A DNA stretch of 8,779 nucleotides from DATDRS01 sp035291605. Its GTDB lineage: Bacteria > Chloroflexota > Anaerolineae > Anaerolineales > UBA6663. The stretch spans positions 1-8,779 of the forward strand of contig DATDRS010000089.1 in assembly GCA_035291605.1 (NCBI GenBank), read 5' to 3'. Below the pieces are notes generated by a model that was given only the letters and a program-made list of their open reading frames with translations, was not told the origin of the DNA and did no database searches. The position numbers and the translations under genes were made by a program. Below are positions 1-6,629 of this stretch, piece after piece; the stretch's first letter is position 1; each line of letters begins with the position of its first letter.

Positions 1-12
1 GGAGACTCAGCC

Positions 13-1488
13 ATGCCCTATCAAGACCTGCGCCAATTTCTAGCCCGCCTCGAGGCCACGGACTATCTCCGGCGAATCCGCAAGGAGGTGGACTGGAACC
101 TCGAACTCGGGCACATTGCCAAAATCAATGAGGAAGAGCACGGAGGAGGGAAGGCGCTGCTGTTCGAGAACGTCAAGGATTATCCCGGCTGGCGCGTCCT
201 GACGAGCGCGCTGACGGCCAGAGAGCGCCTGGCCCTGGCGCTGGAGCTGCCGACGCACATGAGCCTGATGAACCTGTCGCGAGAATGGGTTGACCGCATC
301 CAGGGCAAACGTGCCTCGCCCCGGTGGGTGGACGCAGGGCCATGCCAGGAGAACCTCATCGGCGAAGCGGACGTCAACCTCAACAACCTGCCCGCGCCGT
401 GGTTCTATCCTGAAGACGGCGGCCGCTACCTGGGCACGGCAGGTTTCCTGATCTCGCGCAACCTGGATACCGGACGCGTCAACCTCGGCACCTACCGGCT
501 GATGATCGTGGATGACAAGCGCGCCTCGATCATGATCATCAAGGCCAAGGACGCAGAGATTGACTTGCGCGGCTACGCCGCCCGCAAGATGCCCATGCCG
601 ATAGCCTACGTCAGTGGTGTGGACCCCGTGATCTTTTTGTGCTCCAGCACCCTCTTCGGCCTGACGGAGAGTGAATATGACGTCGCCGGAGCCCTGCGCG
701 GGGAGCCCTGCGAAGTCGTTAAAGCCAGGCTGTCCGATCTGCCGGTGCCGGCCACGGCTGAGTTGGTCATCGAGGGCGAGATCATGCCCGGCCAGACCCT
801 GCGCGAAGGGCCATTCGGCGAGTACACCGGCCACTACTCGGGCAAAAAGGATGAAGCGCGCGAATTCGTCCAGGTCAAAGGCCTCACCTATCGCAACGAT
901 CCCATCCTGTGGGCCACCACCGTCGGCAAGCCCATCACCGACACGCACATGATCATGGCCGTCAACCGCACGGCCTCGCTGTGGAACGACCTTAAGGCAA
1001 TGAACATTCCCGGCATCAAGGCGGTCTACGGCCCACCGGCCGGCGCCGGGCGCATGCTCGTCATCATCGCTATGAAGCCGATGTACCACGGCCACTCCAC
1101 CCAGGTGGGATTAGCCGCCTTCGCCACGGTCACCGGCAACTATGGCCTTAAGACCGTCATCGTGGTGGACGACGACATTGACCCGGAGAATATGGATCAC
1201 GTGATCTATGCGCTGAGCTTCAAGTTTCAGCCCGACTTCGGCACCCAGATCATCAAGCGCGGGCGCTCCACCCCGCTCGATCCGTCGCTCCCCATCGGGG
1301 ATGCCCGGTTCATGACCTCGCGCATCATCCTGGACTGCACCACGCCCTACGAGTGGAAGGAAAAGCCGCACCAGATTTTCCTGGACGAGAAGATGGTCCA
1401 ACACGTCAAAGAGCATTGGAACGAGTATTTCGGCGAAGAGGCGGCGGCGACCCTGCCCCAGCGGGTCGGCGAACTCGCGCACGCGTAG
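13..1488 (+). CDS. UbiD-family prenyl-FMN-dependent (de)carboxylase, probable aryl-phosphate carboxylase subunit
   Basis: A cytosolic UbiD-family protein of 491 residues, the usual family length. UbiD enzymes use prenylated FMN and a divalent metal to add or remove CO2 on aromatic or unsaturated acids. The hallmark EGPFGEYTGHYS lies at about 265-276; E265 and E270 match the paired glutamates of the family active site. NLGTYR at 157-162 supplies the conserved Asn and Arg (N157, R162) of the cofactor/metal site. AELVIEGEI (249-257) is the conserved strand beside it. The start is the ATG at 13, with GGAG at bases 1-4 and an 8-base spacer. Position beside PpsA/PpsB-like genes and a UbiX gene suggests it carboxylates an aryl phosphate, like the alpha/beta subunits of phenylphosphate carboxylase. 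Family assignment is firm. Substrate and direction are inferred, and a 4-hydroxybenzoate-type decarboxylase is the main alternative. The characterised carboxylase has two UbiD subunits; only one is in view. Confidence 0.93.
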   Translation: MPYQDLRQFLARLEATDYLRRIRKEVDWNLELGHIAKINEEEHGGGKALLFENVKDYPGWRVLTSALTARERLALALELPTHMSLMNLSREWVDRIQGKRASPRWVDAGPCQENLIGEADVNLNNLPAPWFYPEDGGRYLGTAGFLISRNLDTGRVNLGTYRLMIVDDKRASIMIIKAKDAEIDLRGYAARKMPMPIAYVSGVDPVIFLCSSTLFGLTESEYDVAGALRGEPCEVVKARLSDLPVPATAELVIEGEIMPGQTLREGPFGEYTGHYSGKKDEAREFVQVKGLTYRNDPILWATTVGKPITDTHMIMAVNRTASLWNDLKAMNIPGIKAVYGPPAGAGRMLVIIAMKPMYHGHSTQVGLAAFATVTGNYGLKTVIVVDDDIDPENMDHVIYALSFKFQPDFGTQIIKRGRSTPLDPSLPIGDARFMTSRIILDCTTPYEWKEKPHQIFLDEKMVQHVKEHWNEYFGEEAAATLPQRVGELAHA

Positions 1489-1500
1489 AAGGTAACCTCG

Positions 1501-2319
1501 ATGCGACCGATCGAGGGTATTGTCTTTGACGTTGACGGCTGTGTGGCGCGGGGTAGCCGTGCCCTGCCCGGCGTGCCGGAGACCCTGGCGGCGCTGCAGG
1601 CGCGGGGCATCCGCTGCGCCTTTCTCACCAACGAGAACCAGCGCACGGTGGCGCAGATGGTCGAACGGTTGAACGCGATGGGCATCCCGGTTGGCCCGGA
1701 CGATGTGCTGACTTCAGCCATCATCGCCGCCGAAGTGACGCGCACGCTGCACCCCGGGCGAAAGGTCTTAGCCATCGGGGCGGCCGGGTTGATCGAAGCC
1801 CTCCGCTCGCGCGGCGTGACCTTGCTCGACCGCGCGCAGGCCGTTGAAGCCGAGGTGGTGGTGATGGGCAAGGACCCGGACTTCAACCAGAAAACCCTGG
1901 AACTGGTGTGCCAGGCCATCTGGCATGGGGCCGAGTTCATCGCCACCAACTACGACCCGAAGGTGCCGTCGGCGACCGGCTTTGTGCCGGGCACCGGGCC
2001 GATGATCAAGGCCGTGGCCTACGCCACTGGCAAGGAACCGCGCGTCACCGGCAAGCCGTCCAGGTGGGCCGGCGAGATGGCGATGAAGGCGCTGGGGATC
2101 GCCCCGGAGCACGGCGCGGTGGTTGGCGATCAACTTGAACAGGATATCCGTATGGGAAAACAGGCCGGCTTGTTCACCATCGTGGTGCTCACCGGAGCGA
2201 CGACGGCCGAAGCCGCCGCCGCCGCGCCAGAAGACCTGCGACCAGACCTCGTCTTGCCCGACGTTAACCATTTGCCCGGATGGCTTGATAGCCGGTCGGC
2301 AGACGGCCGCGAAGCGTAG
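1501..2319 (+). CDS. HAD-superfamily phosphatase, NagD-like (class IIA cap)
   Basis: A 272-residue hydrolase of the haloacid dehalogenase superfamily. The four HAD motifs are visible: DVDG at 10-13 (nucleophile D10, acid/base D12), the TN pair T43-N44 after a hydrophobic strand, K185 in GKPSRW, and GDQLEQD at 209-215 (metal-binding D210 and D215). Spacing, a cap of about 100 residues between motifs II and III, and TNYDPKVPS at 149-157 fit the NagD/4-nitrophenylphosphatase group, which dephosphorylates small phosphate esters. The ATG at 1501 follows the UbiD stop by 12 bp, with AAGGT as a weak ribosome site, so co-transcription is likely. In the Thauera phenol system the carboxylase has a HAD-like delta subunit, but that one is a short KdsC-like protein of roughly 18 kDa. 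This protein is longer and of another subclass. It may be a functional substitute, an aryl-phosphate phosphatase, or a housekeeping enzyme. The family call is firm; the role is inferred. Confidence 0.88.
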   Translation: MRPIEGIVFDVDGCVARGSRALPGVPETLAALQARGIRCAFLTNENQRTVAQMVERLNAMGIPVGPDDVLTSAIIAAEVTRTLHPGRKVLAIGAAGLIEALRSRGVTLLDRAQAVEAEVVVMGKDPDFNQKTLELVCQAIWHGAEFIATNYDPKVPSATGFVPGTGPMIKAVAYATGKEPRVTGKPSRWAGEMAMKALGIAPEHGAVVGDQLEQDIRMGKQAGLFTIVVLTGATTAEAAAAAPEDLRPDLVLPDVNHLPGWLDSRSADGREA

Positions 2320-2495
2320 CGAACGGCAGATGGTTCTCGATGCCCGTCGTTCGGCCATGTTCAAGGAGGCGATAAACCATCATCGAACTCACTCGGCGTT
2401 CACACACCTCCGTGCTGTCGCGCCCGGGCAGCCAGAGGCCAGATCATCTCCGGGCTCCTTCGTCTCTCTGATTCATTAAGAGGAGGAACTACAAA
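2320..2495 (+). other. Intergenic gap between HAD and ppsA-like genes
   Basis: The 176 bp hold no convincing gene. There is a good ribosome-site match, AAGGAGG at 2363-2369, followed only by ATC codons, so it serves no ordinary start. A 49-codon frame (ATG at 2330, stop ending 2479) lacks a ribosome site and has no recognisable sequence. GCCCGG (2422-2427) can pair with CCGGGC (2450-2455) around a 22-base loop, but no T-run follows. I see no clear -35/-10 pair. The gap is the largest in the cluster and could hold a promoter or processing site for the downstream genes. Confidence 0.5.
2481..2486 (+). promoter_or_regulatory. Strong ribosome binding site of the ppsA-like gene
   Basis: AGGAGG lies 9 bases before the ATG at 2496. 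It is the best ribosome site among the cluster genes and fixes the start of the 610-residue protein. It suggests that PpsA is translated strongly and independently of the HAD gene upstream. Confidence 0.8.
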
Positions 2496-4328
2496 ATGGC
2501 CGGCAGCACTGATGGGAGATTTCCCAGCCCCTTTGAAGTCCCCACCCCTCCGGGTTGTGAGGGTTGGGAGGACCTTTATCCCTATTACTACCTCTTCAGC
2601 CCGGAACGGCGCGAGTTTGAGGAGGGCAAGTTCTGGTTTCAGGATGGCATGCACCACCCGGAGCCGCTGTATCCCTTCGACACCATCACCTCCGAGAGTT
2701 GGTGGGTCGCTCTGGGACAGTACAACACGCGTGTCTTCATTGTTCCCCCGGCGCTCGGCATTGATCAGCGCGTGTTGAATGGATACCTGTACATCAGCGC
2801 CAACGCGATCACCGATGAGGCTGTCGTCGGGGCGCGGGTGGCCCACTTCCTGGAGCGGGCCGGTTACTATTATCAGCACTGGAACGAGCTGTATGAGAAG
2901 TGGGTGAAGAAGGCCGAAGCCGTCATCCGCGACCTGCAGGCCCTCCAGGTGCCAGACCTGCCCGAGATGGAGGACATCTCGGTGGTGACGGAGGGCAAGG
3001 GCATCACCAACGCCTATTACCTGCTCGAGGCCTACAACCGCGTCATCGAGAACATGCACAAGATTTGGCACTACCACTTCGAATTCCTGAACCTGGGCTA
3101 CGCCGCCTACCTGACCTACTTCGGCTTCTGCAAGAAAGCCTTCCCCGATATCCCCGACCAGACCGTGGCCAAAATGGTGTCGGGCATTGACGTCATCCTC
3201 TTCCGGCCTGACGAGGAGTTGAAGCGCCTGGCCCGCGCCGCCGTGGACCTGGGCGTGGCGGGCGTCTTCAAGAAAACCATCCAGCCCGACGAGGTCATGG
3301 CCGAGATGCAAAAGTCGGACGCCGGGAAGAAGTGGCTGGCCGAGCTGGAGAAGTCCAAAGACCCGTGGTTCTACTTCTCCACCGGCACCGGCTTTTACCA
3401 CCTGCACCGCAGCTGGATTGACGACATGATGGTGCCCTGTCTCTCCATCCGGGGCTACATCGAAAAGATCGAGGCTGGCCAGGACATCGCCCGGCCGCTG
3501 AGCGCCATCCAGAAGGAACGCGACCGGCTGGCTGCCGAATACACCGCGCTGCTCTCGACTGAAGAAGACAAGAAGGCTTTCCAGGAGCAGCTCGGCCTGG
3601 CCCGCACCGTGTTCCCCTACATCGAGAACCACAACTTTTACGTGGAGCATTGGCACCACACGATCTTCTGGAATAAGATGCGGGAGTTTGGGCGGCTGTT
3701 CGTCAAGTACGGCTTCTTCAAGGAGGTGGATGACCTCTTCTACCTGCACCGCTTCGAAGTCACCGAGGCGCTGTACGACTTGATCGCCTCGTGGGGCGTG
3801 GGCACCCCGGCGCGCGGGCCGAAATATTGGCCGCCCCTCGTCGAAAAGCGCAAGGCGCTATTCGTGAAATTGAAAGCCTGGGCGCCGCCCCCGGCGTTGG
3901 GCGAACCGCCGGAGGTCGTCACCGAGCCGTTCACCATCATGCTCTGGGGCATCACCACCGACAGCATCAAAAATTGGATGAAGCCGCAGCCCAAGGAGGG
4001 CGAAGCGAAAGAACTGAGCGGCTTCGCCGGTTCACCCGGGGTGGTCGAGGGCCTGGCGCGCGTGATCACCAGCGTGGAGCAGCTTCGGGAAGTGCAGGCG
4101 GGCGAAGTCCTGGTCTGCCCCATCACCACGCCGAGTTGGGCGCCGGTCTTCCCACGCATCAAGGCCACCGTCACGGACATCGGCGGCATGATGTCGCACG
4201 CCGCCATCGTGTGCCGCGAGTACGGCCTGCCGGCCGTCATCGGCACCGGCTATGGCACCAAGCTGATCAAGACCGGCCAGAAACTGCGGGTGGACGGCAA
4301 TAGCGGCACGGTCACCTTGCTGAACTAG
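2496..4328 (+). CDS. ppsA: Phenylphosphate synthase alpha (PpsA)-like protein with phosphohistidine swivel domain
   Basis: A 610-residue (about 70 kDa) protein. The last 100 residues (about 508-608) form a PEP-utiliser mobile domain: GFAGSPGVVEG at 509-519, then TDIGGMMSHAAIVCREYGLP, where H568 is the expected phosphorylated histidine. The PEP-binding TIM barrel that follows this domain in PEP synthase is absent, so the enzyme should not act on pyruvate/PEP. The first 480 residues are rich in Tyr, Trp and Phe (YPYYYLF near 28, YYYQHW near 126, IWHYHFEF near 190) and contain LFRPDEEL near 235. Their style matches what I know of PpsA, the 70-kDa subunit of Thauera phenylphosphate synthase. There the phosphohistidine donates a phosphoryl group to phenol; by analogy this protein phosphorylates a phenolic hydroxyl. 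The partner should be the ATP-grasp protein encoded 29 bp downstream. The start is fixed by AGGAGG nine bases upstream. The family is well supported; the exact substrate is inferred. Confidence 0.85.
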   Translation: MAGSTDGRFPSPFEVPTPPGCEGWEDLYPYYYLFSPERREFEEGKFWFQDGMHHPEPLYPFDTITSESWWVALGQYNTRVFIVPPALGIDQRVLNGYLYISANAITDEAVVGARVAHFLERAGYYYQHWNELYEKWVKKAEAVIRDLQALQVPDLPEMEDISVVTEGKGITNAYYLLEAYNRVIENMHKIWHYHFEFLNLGYAAYLTYFGFCKKAFPDIPDQTVAKMVSGIDVILFRPDEELKRLARAAVDLGVAGVFKKTIQPDEVMAEMQKSDAGKKWLAELEKSKDPWFYFSTGTGFYHLHRSWIDDMMVPCLSIRGYIEKIEAGQDIARPLSAIQKERDRLAAEYTALLSTEEDKKAFQEQLGLARTVFPYIENHNFYVEHWHHTIFWNKMREFGRLFVKYGFFKEVDDLFYLHRFEVTEALYDLIASWGVGTPARGPKYWPPLVEKRKALFVKLKAWAPPPALGEPPEVVTEPFTIMLWGITTDSIKNWMKPQPKEGEAKELSGFAGSPGVVEGLARVITSVEQLREVQAGEVLVCPITTPSWAPVFPRIKATVTDIGGMMSHAAIVCREYGLPAVIGTGYGTKLIKTGQKLRVDGNSGTVTLLN

Positions 4329-4348
4329 CGGCCTGCGCCGCATCAGGA

Positions 4349-4399
4349 GAGTGGCGCGTGGCCGCGCTGCGTGACGGGATGATGCGTCACGCGCCACTC
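4349..4399 (+). promoter_or_regulatory. Perfect 12-bp inverted repeat across the ppsA-ppsB junction
   Basis: GAGTGGCGCGTG (4349-4360) is the exact reverse complement of CACGCGCCACTC (4388-4399), with 27 bases between. A competing hairpin, GCGTGACG (4369-4376) with CGTCACGC (4385-4392) and an 8-base loop, shares part of the 3' arm, so only one can form at a time. The long stem contains the end of the likely ribosome site (AGGAG, 4345-4349) and the GTG start at 4358. After the 3' arm comes ATTTCTCCT, too short a T-run for a standard terminator. It may control ppsB initiation, partly terminate transcription, or mark an RNA processing or stabilising site between the two subunits. Structure is seen directly; function is inferred. 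Confidence 0.6.
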
Positions 4400-5506
4400 A
4401 TTTCTCCTATGACCCCTACGGGTGAACCCTACGTCCTCTGGTTTCGGGACTGTGACAAGAGTTGCCTGTCACGGGTGGGCGGGAAGAACGCCAGCCTGGG
4501 GGAGATGACCCACGCCGGCATCCGCGTCCCGCCCGGTTTTGCCGTGACCACCGCCGCCTACCGCGATTTCCTGGAGCAGGCCAGCCTCGGACCGGAGATC
4601 AAGAAGATAATGGACCGCCTGGACCGCGAGGACATTGAGGCCACCCAACAGGCCAGCCTGACCATCCGGCAGATGATGGCGGCGGCTGACATCCTGCCCC
4701 AGATCGAGGACGCCATCCGCAGCGCCTACCAAAAGCTATGCGCTGATTGTCGCGTGCCTGATTTGCCGGTAGCGGTGCGCTCCAGCGCCACCGCCGAAGA
4801 CCTGCCCGGCGCCTCCTTTGCCGGACAGCAAGATACGACTTTGTGGGTCTGCTCGGCCGGATCGGTCGTGATCCGCACCGCCGTCTGCTGGTCGAGCCTG
4901 TTCACGCCCCGCGCCATCGCCTATCGCAACCAGATGGGCTTTCCCCACGAGAAGGTTCTCATCAGTGTGGGGGTGCAGAAGATGGCCAACGCGCGGAGCG
5001 CTGGTGTCATGTTCACCCTCAACCCCACTAACGGCGACCGCTCCAAGATCGCCATTGACGCCAACTGGGGCCTGGGTGAGAGTGTAGTCTCCGGTGAAGT
5101 CACCCCAGACAACTATTTGGTGGATAAGGTGACGTTCGACATTATCAAGCGCACGATATCGCCCAAGTTGGTAGAATATGTGCCCGACCCGGCCGCGCGC
5201 CGCGTGCAGTTCTGCGACGTGCCGCTCGAAAGACAAGATATCCCCTGCCTGAGTGACGAGGAGATCGTCGCCCTGGCGCAGTTGGGGAAAGGCATCGAGC
5301 AGCACTACGGCGCACCTCAAGACATCGAGTGGGCCATTGACCGCGATCTGCCGGTCCCAGAAAACATCGTGGTTCTGCAAAGCCGGCCGGAGACGACCTG
5401 GAGCAACCGGGCGCCCACGCCGGTTGCCAAACCCAATGCCAATGCCCTGGACTATGTCGTGGCGAGTCTGCTGACCGGCGTGCGGGCGCGCAAAGATGAA
5501 ACGTGA
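4358..5506 (+). CDS. ppsB: Phenylphosphate synthase beta (PpsB)-like ATP-grasp protein (PPDK/PEP synthase N-terminal domain)
   Basis: A 382-residue protein that covers only the nucleotide-binding part of PEP synthase/PPDK. Motifs in order: VGGKNASLGEM at 40-50 (K43), VRSSATAEDLPGASFAGQQ at 140-158 (R141), ANWGLGESVVSGEVTPD at 235-251, DIEW at 322-325 (E324) and LQSRPE at 340-345 (Q341), all expected ATP-site elements. The protein ends soon after, so it needs a separate histidine domain, supplied by the neighbouring PpsA-like protein. Length matches the 40-kDa PpsB subunit. It should transfer the beta-phosphoryl group of ATP to H568 of PpsA, giving AMP and phosphate. The start is uncertain. 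GTG 4358 has AGGAG eight bases upstream but lies inside a hairpin. ATGs at 4379 and 4382, or ATG 4409 (365 residues), are alternatives, and clear similarity begins only near YVLWF (25-29). The stop overlaps the Nudix start by four bases (GTGA). Confidence 0.87.
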   Translation: MAALRDGMMRHAPLISPMTPTGEPYVLWFRDCDKSCLSRVGGKNASLGEMTHAGIRVPPGFAVTTAAYRDFLEQASLGPEIKKIMDRLDREDIEATQQASLTIRQMMAAADILPQIEDAIRSAYQKLCADCRVPDLPVAVRSSATAEDLPGASFAGQQDTTLWVCSAGSVVIRTAVCWSSLFTPRAIAYRNQMGFPHEKVLISVGVQKMANARSAGVMFTLNPTNGDRSKIAIDANWGLGESVVSGEVTPDNYLVDKVTFDIIKRTISPKLVEYVPDPAARRVQFCDVPLERQDIPCLSDEEIVALAQLGKGIEQHYGAPQDIEWAIDRDLPVPENIVVLQSRPETTWSNRAPTPVAKPNANALDYVVASLLTGVRARKDET

Positions 5507-6027
5507 CGGCGCGATTCTGTTACCGGTGCGGAACCCGCCTGGTCGTCGGGCCGCTTCATGGGCAGGAGCGCGAATACTGCCCAGCCTGTGGCTTTGTGGT
5601 CTATCATAATCCGGCGCCGGTCGGCCTGGCAGTCGTTGACCGCGAGGGACAACTCGTGCTCATCCGCCGCACCATTCCTCCACTGCTGGGCTACTGGGCC
5701 CCGCCCGCCGGTCATGTGGAGATCGGCGAGTCGGTGCGGGAGGCGACGATTCGAGAGACCCTAGAAGAAGCCGGTCTAGAAATTACTCTGGACGGGCTCT
5801 TAGGCGTCTATTCGCAGGCAGACGTAAGCGTGATCATCATCGCTTACCGGGGAAGGGTGTGCGGAGGCGAGCCGAGAGCGGGCGGAGACGCGGGCGACGT
5901 CGCCCTGTTCGCGCCGGGACAACTTCCGGTCCAGCCGTTTCCAACGGACGGGACGACGCTCGACCACTGGTTTTACGGCGTCCTTCAAGAAGTCACGGCC
6001 CCCTGGCGCGAGGTTGCCGCCCGATGA
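5503..6027 (+). CDS. Nudix hydrolase with N-terminal zinc ribbon
   Basis: A 174-residue protein. Cysteines C6, C9, C26 and C29 form a CxxC-x16-CxxC zinc ribbon. The Nudix box runs from G70 to L92 (GHVEIGE ... RETLEEAGL) and has the full G-x5-E-x7-RE-x2-EE-x-G pattern, so it should bind Mg2+ and be active. Nudix enzymes cleave nucleoside diphosphates linked to another moiety; the zinc-ribbon subgroup includes NudC-like NADH/ADP-ribose-type enzymes, but this protein is shorter than NudC and the substrate cannot be read. The GTG start at 5503 overlaps the ppsB stop and the TGA overlaps the ubiX start, so it is embedded in the operon and probably translationally coupled. I recall MutT-like genes in described phenol clusters but cannot verify that here. 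Possible roles are removing toxic nucleotide products or repairing cofactors. Family firm, role unknown. Confidence 0.88.
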   Translation: MTARFCYRCGTRLVVGPLHGQEREYCPACGFVVYHNPAPVGLAVVDREGQLVLIRRTIPPLLGYWAPPAGHVEIGESVREATIRETLEEAGLEITLDGLLGVYSQADVSVIIIAYRGRVCGGEPRAGGDAGDVALFAPGQLPVQPFPTDGTTLDHWFYGVLQEVTAPWREVAAR

Positions 6028-6629
6028 GGCTGGTGGTGGGTATCTCCGGGGCCAGCGGCGTGATCTACGGCATCCGCCTGCTCGAAGTCCTGCGCGGCGT
6101 GGAGAGCGTCGAGACCCACCTGGTCATGAGCTCAGCCGCCCGGCAGACCATTTTGCTCGAAACCGACTACACCGTGGAGGCGGTGGAAGCGCTGGCCGAG
6201 GTGTCCTATCGCTTCAACGACATCGCCGCTGCCATCTCCTCCGGCTCCTTCAAAACCAGGGGCATGGTCGTCATGCCGTGCTCGATGAAGACCCTGTCCG
6301 GCATCGCCCTCTCCTTCAGCGACAACCTGCTGTTGCGCGCCGCCGACGTGACCCTCAAAGACCGTCGCCGGCTGGTGCTCGTCCCGCGTGAGACGCCGCT
6401 GCACCTCGGCCACCTGCGGCTCATGACGCAAGTCGTCGAGATGGGCGCCATCCTCGTCCCCCCCATGCCGGCCTTTTACCATCGCCCTCAGACACTCGAC
6501 GACGTGATCAATCAGACCGTCAACCGGGTGCTCGACTTGTTGGAGATTGAACTGCCCGAGGATTTGTTCGAGCGCTGGTCGGGCCCGCGCTACGCCCCAC
6601 ACCCGCGCCGGGAGGACTCTGACGGATGA
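6024..6629 (+). CDS. ubiX: UbiX-family flavin prenyltransferase
   Basis: A 201-residue protein with all UbiX/Pad1 signatures: GISGASG at 6-12 (FMN phosphate loop), SSGSFKT at 72-78, PCSMKTL at 85-91, DVTLKDRR at 108-115, PRETPL at 121-126 and PPMPAFYHRPQT at 146-157. UbiX joins a dimethylallyl group to FMNH2 to make the prenyl-FMN used by UbiD enzymes, so it is the cofactor supplier for the UbiD protein at the left end of the cluster. The ATG at 6024 overlaps the Nudix stop (ATGA) and places the GISGASG motif at the family position. A longer in-frame reading from 5859 would add about 55 residues of Nudix-overlapping, arginine-rich sequence and is rejected. The stop overlaps the next ATG. A plasmid- or pathway-specific paralogue separate from a housekeeping ubiX is possible. 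Confidence 0.94.
   Translation: MRLVVGISGASGVIYGIRLLEVLRGVESVETHLVMSSAARQTILLETDYTVEAVEALAEVSYRFNDIAAAISSGSFKTRGMVVMPCSMKTLSGIALSFSDNLLLRAADVTLKDRRRLVLVPRETPLHLGHLRLMTQVVEMGAILVPPMPAFYHRPQTLDDVINQTVNRVLDLLEIELPEDLFERWSGPRYAPHPRREDSDG

Noticed and set aside
40..1095. Minus-strand open frame of 351 codons opposite the UbiD gene
   Set aside because: Same antisense effect: His/Asp/Gly-rich sequence without motifs, against a well-supported UbiD gene.
2422..2455. GCCCGG/CCGGGC pairing considered as a terminator of the HAD gene
   Set aside because: Only 6 bp around a 22-base loop and no T-run follows.
2330..2479. A 49-codon plus-strand frame in the HAD-ppsA gap
   Set aside because: No ribosome site before its ATG, arginine/serine-rich sequence without resemblance to any family, and it continues a shadow frame of the HAD gene.
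2400..3749. Long minus-strand open frame of 449 codons opposite the ppsA-like gene
   Set aside because: It is a shadow caused by GC-rich codon use. It has no recognisable motif and lies wholly under a gene with clear family features.
4850..4893. Possible compensated frameshift in the PpsB-like protein (residues about 165-178)
   Set aside because: The segment reads unlike the usual arginine-rich version, but length and flanking residues (LWV before, CW after) align in frame and the other frames give no better match.
2496..5506. PpsA/PpsB pair considered as a split PEP synthase
   Set aside because: The PEP/pyruvate-binding barrel is missing from both proteins, and the extra N-terminal region of the first protein fits PpsA instead.
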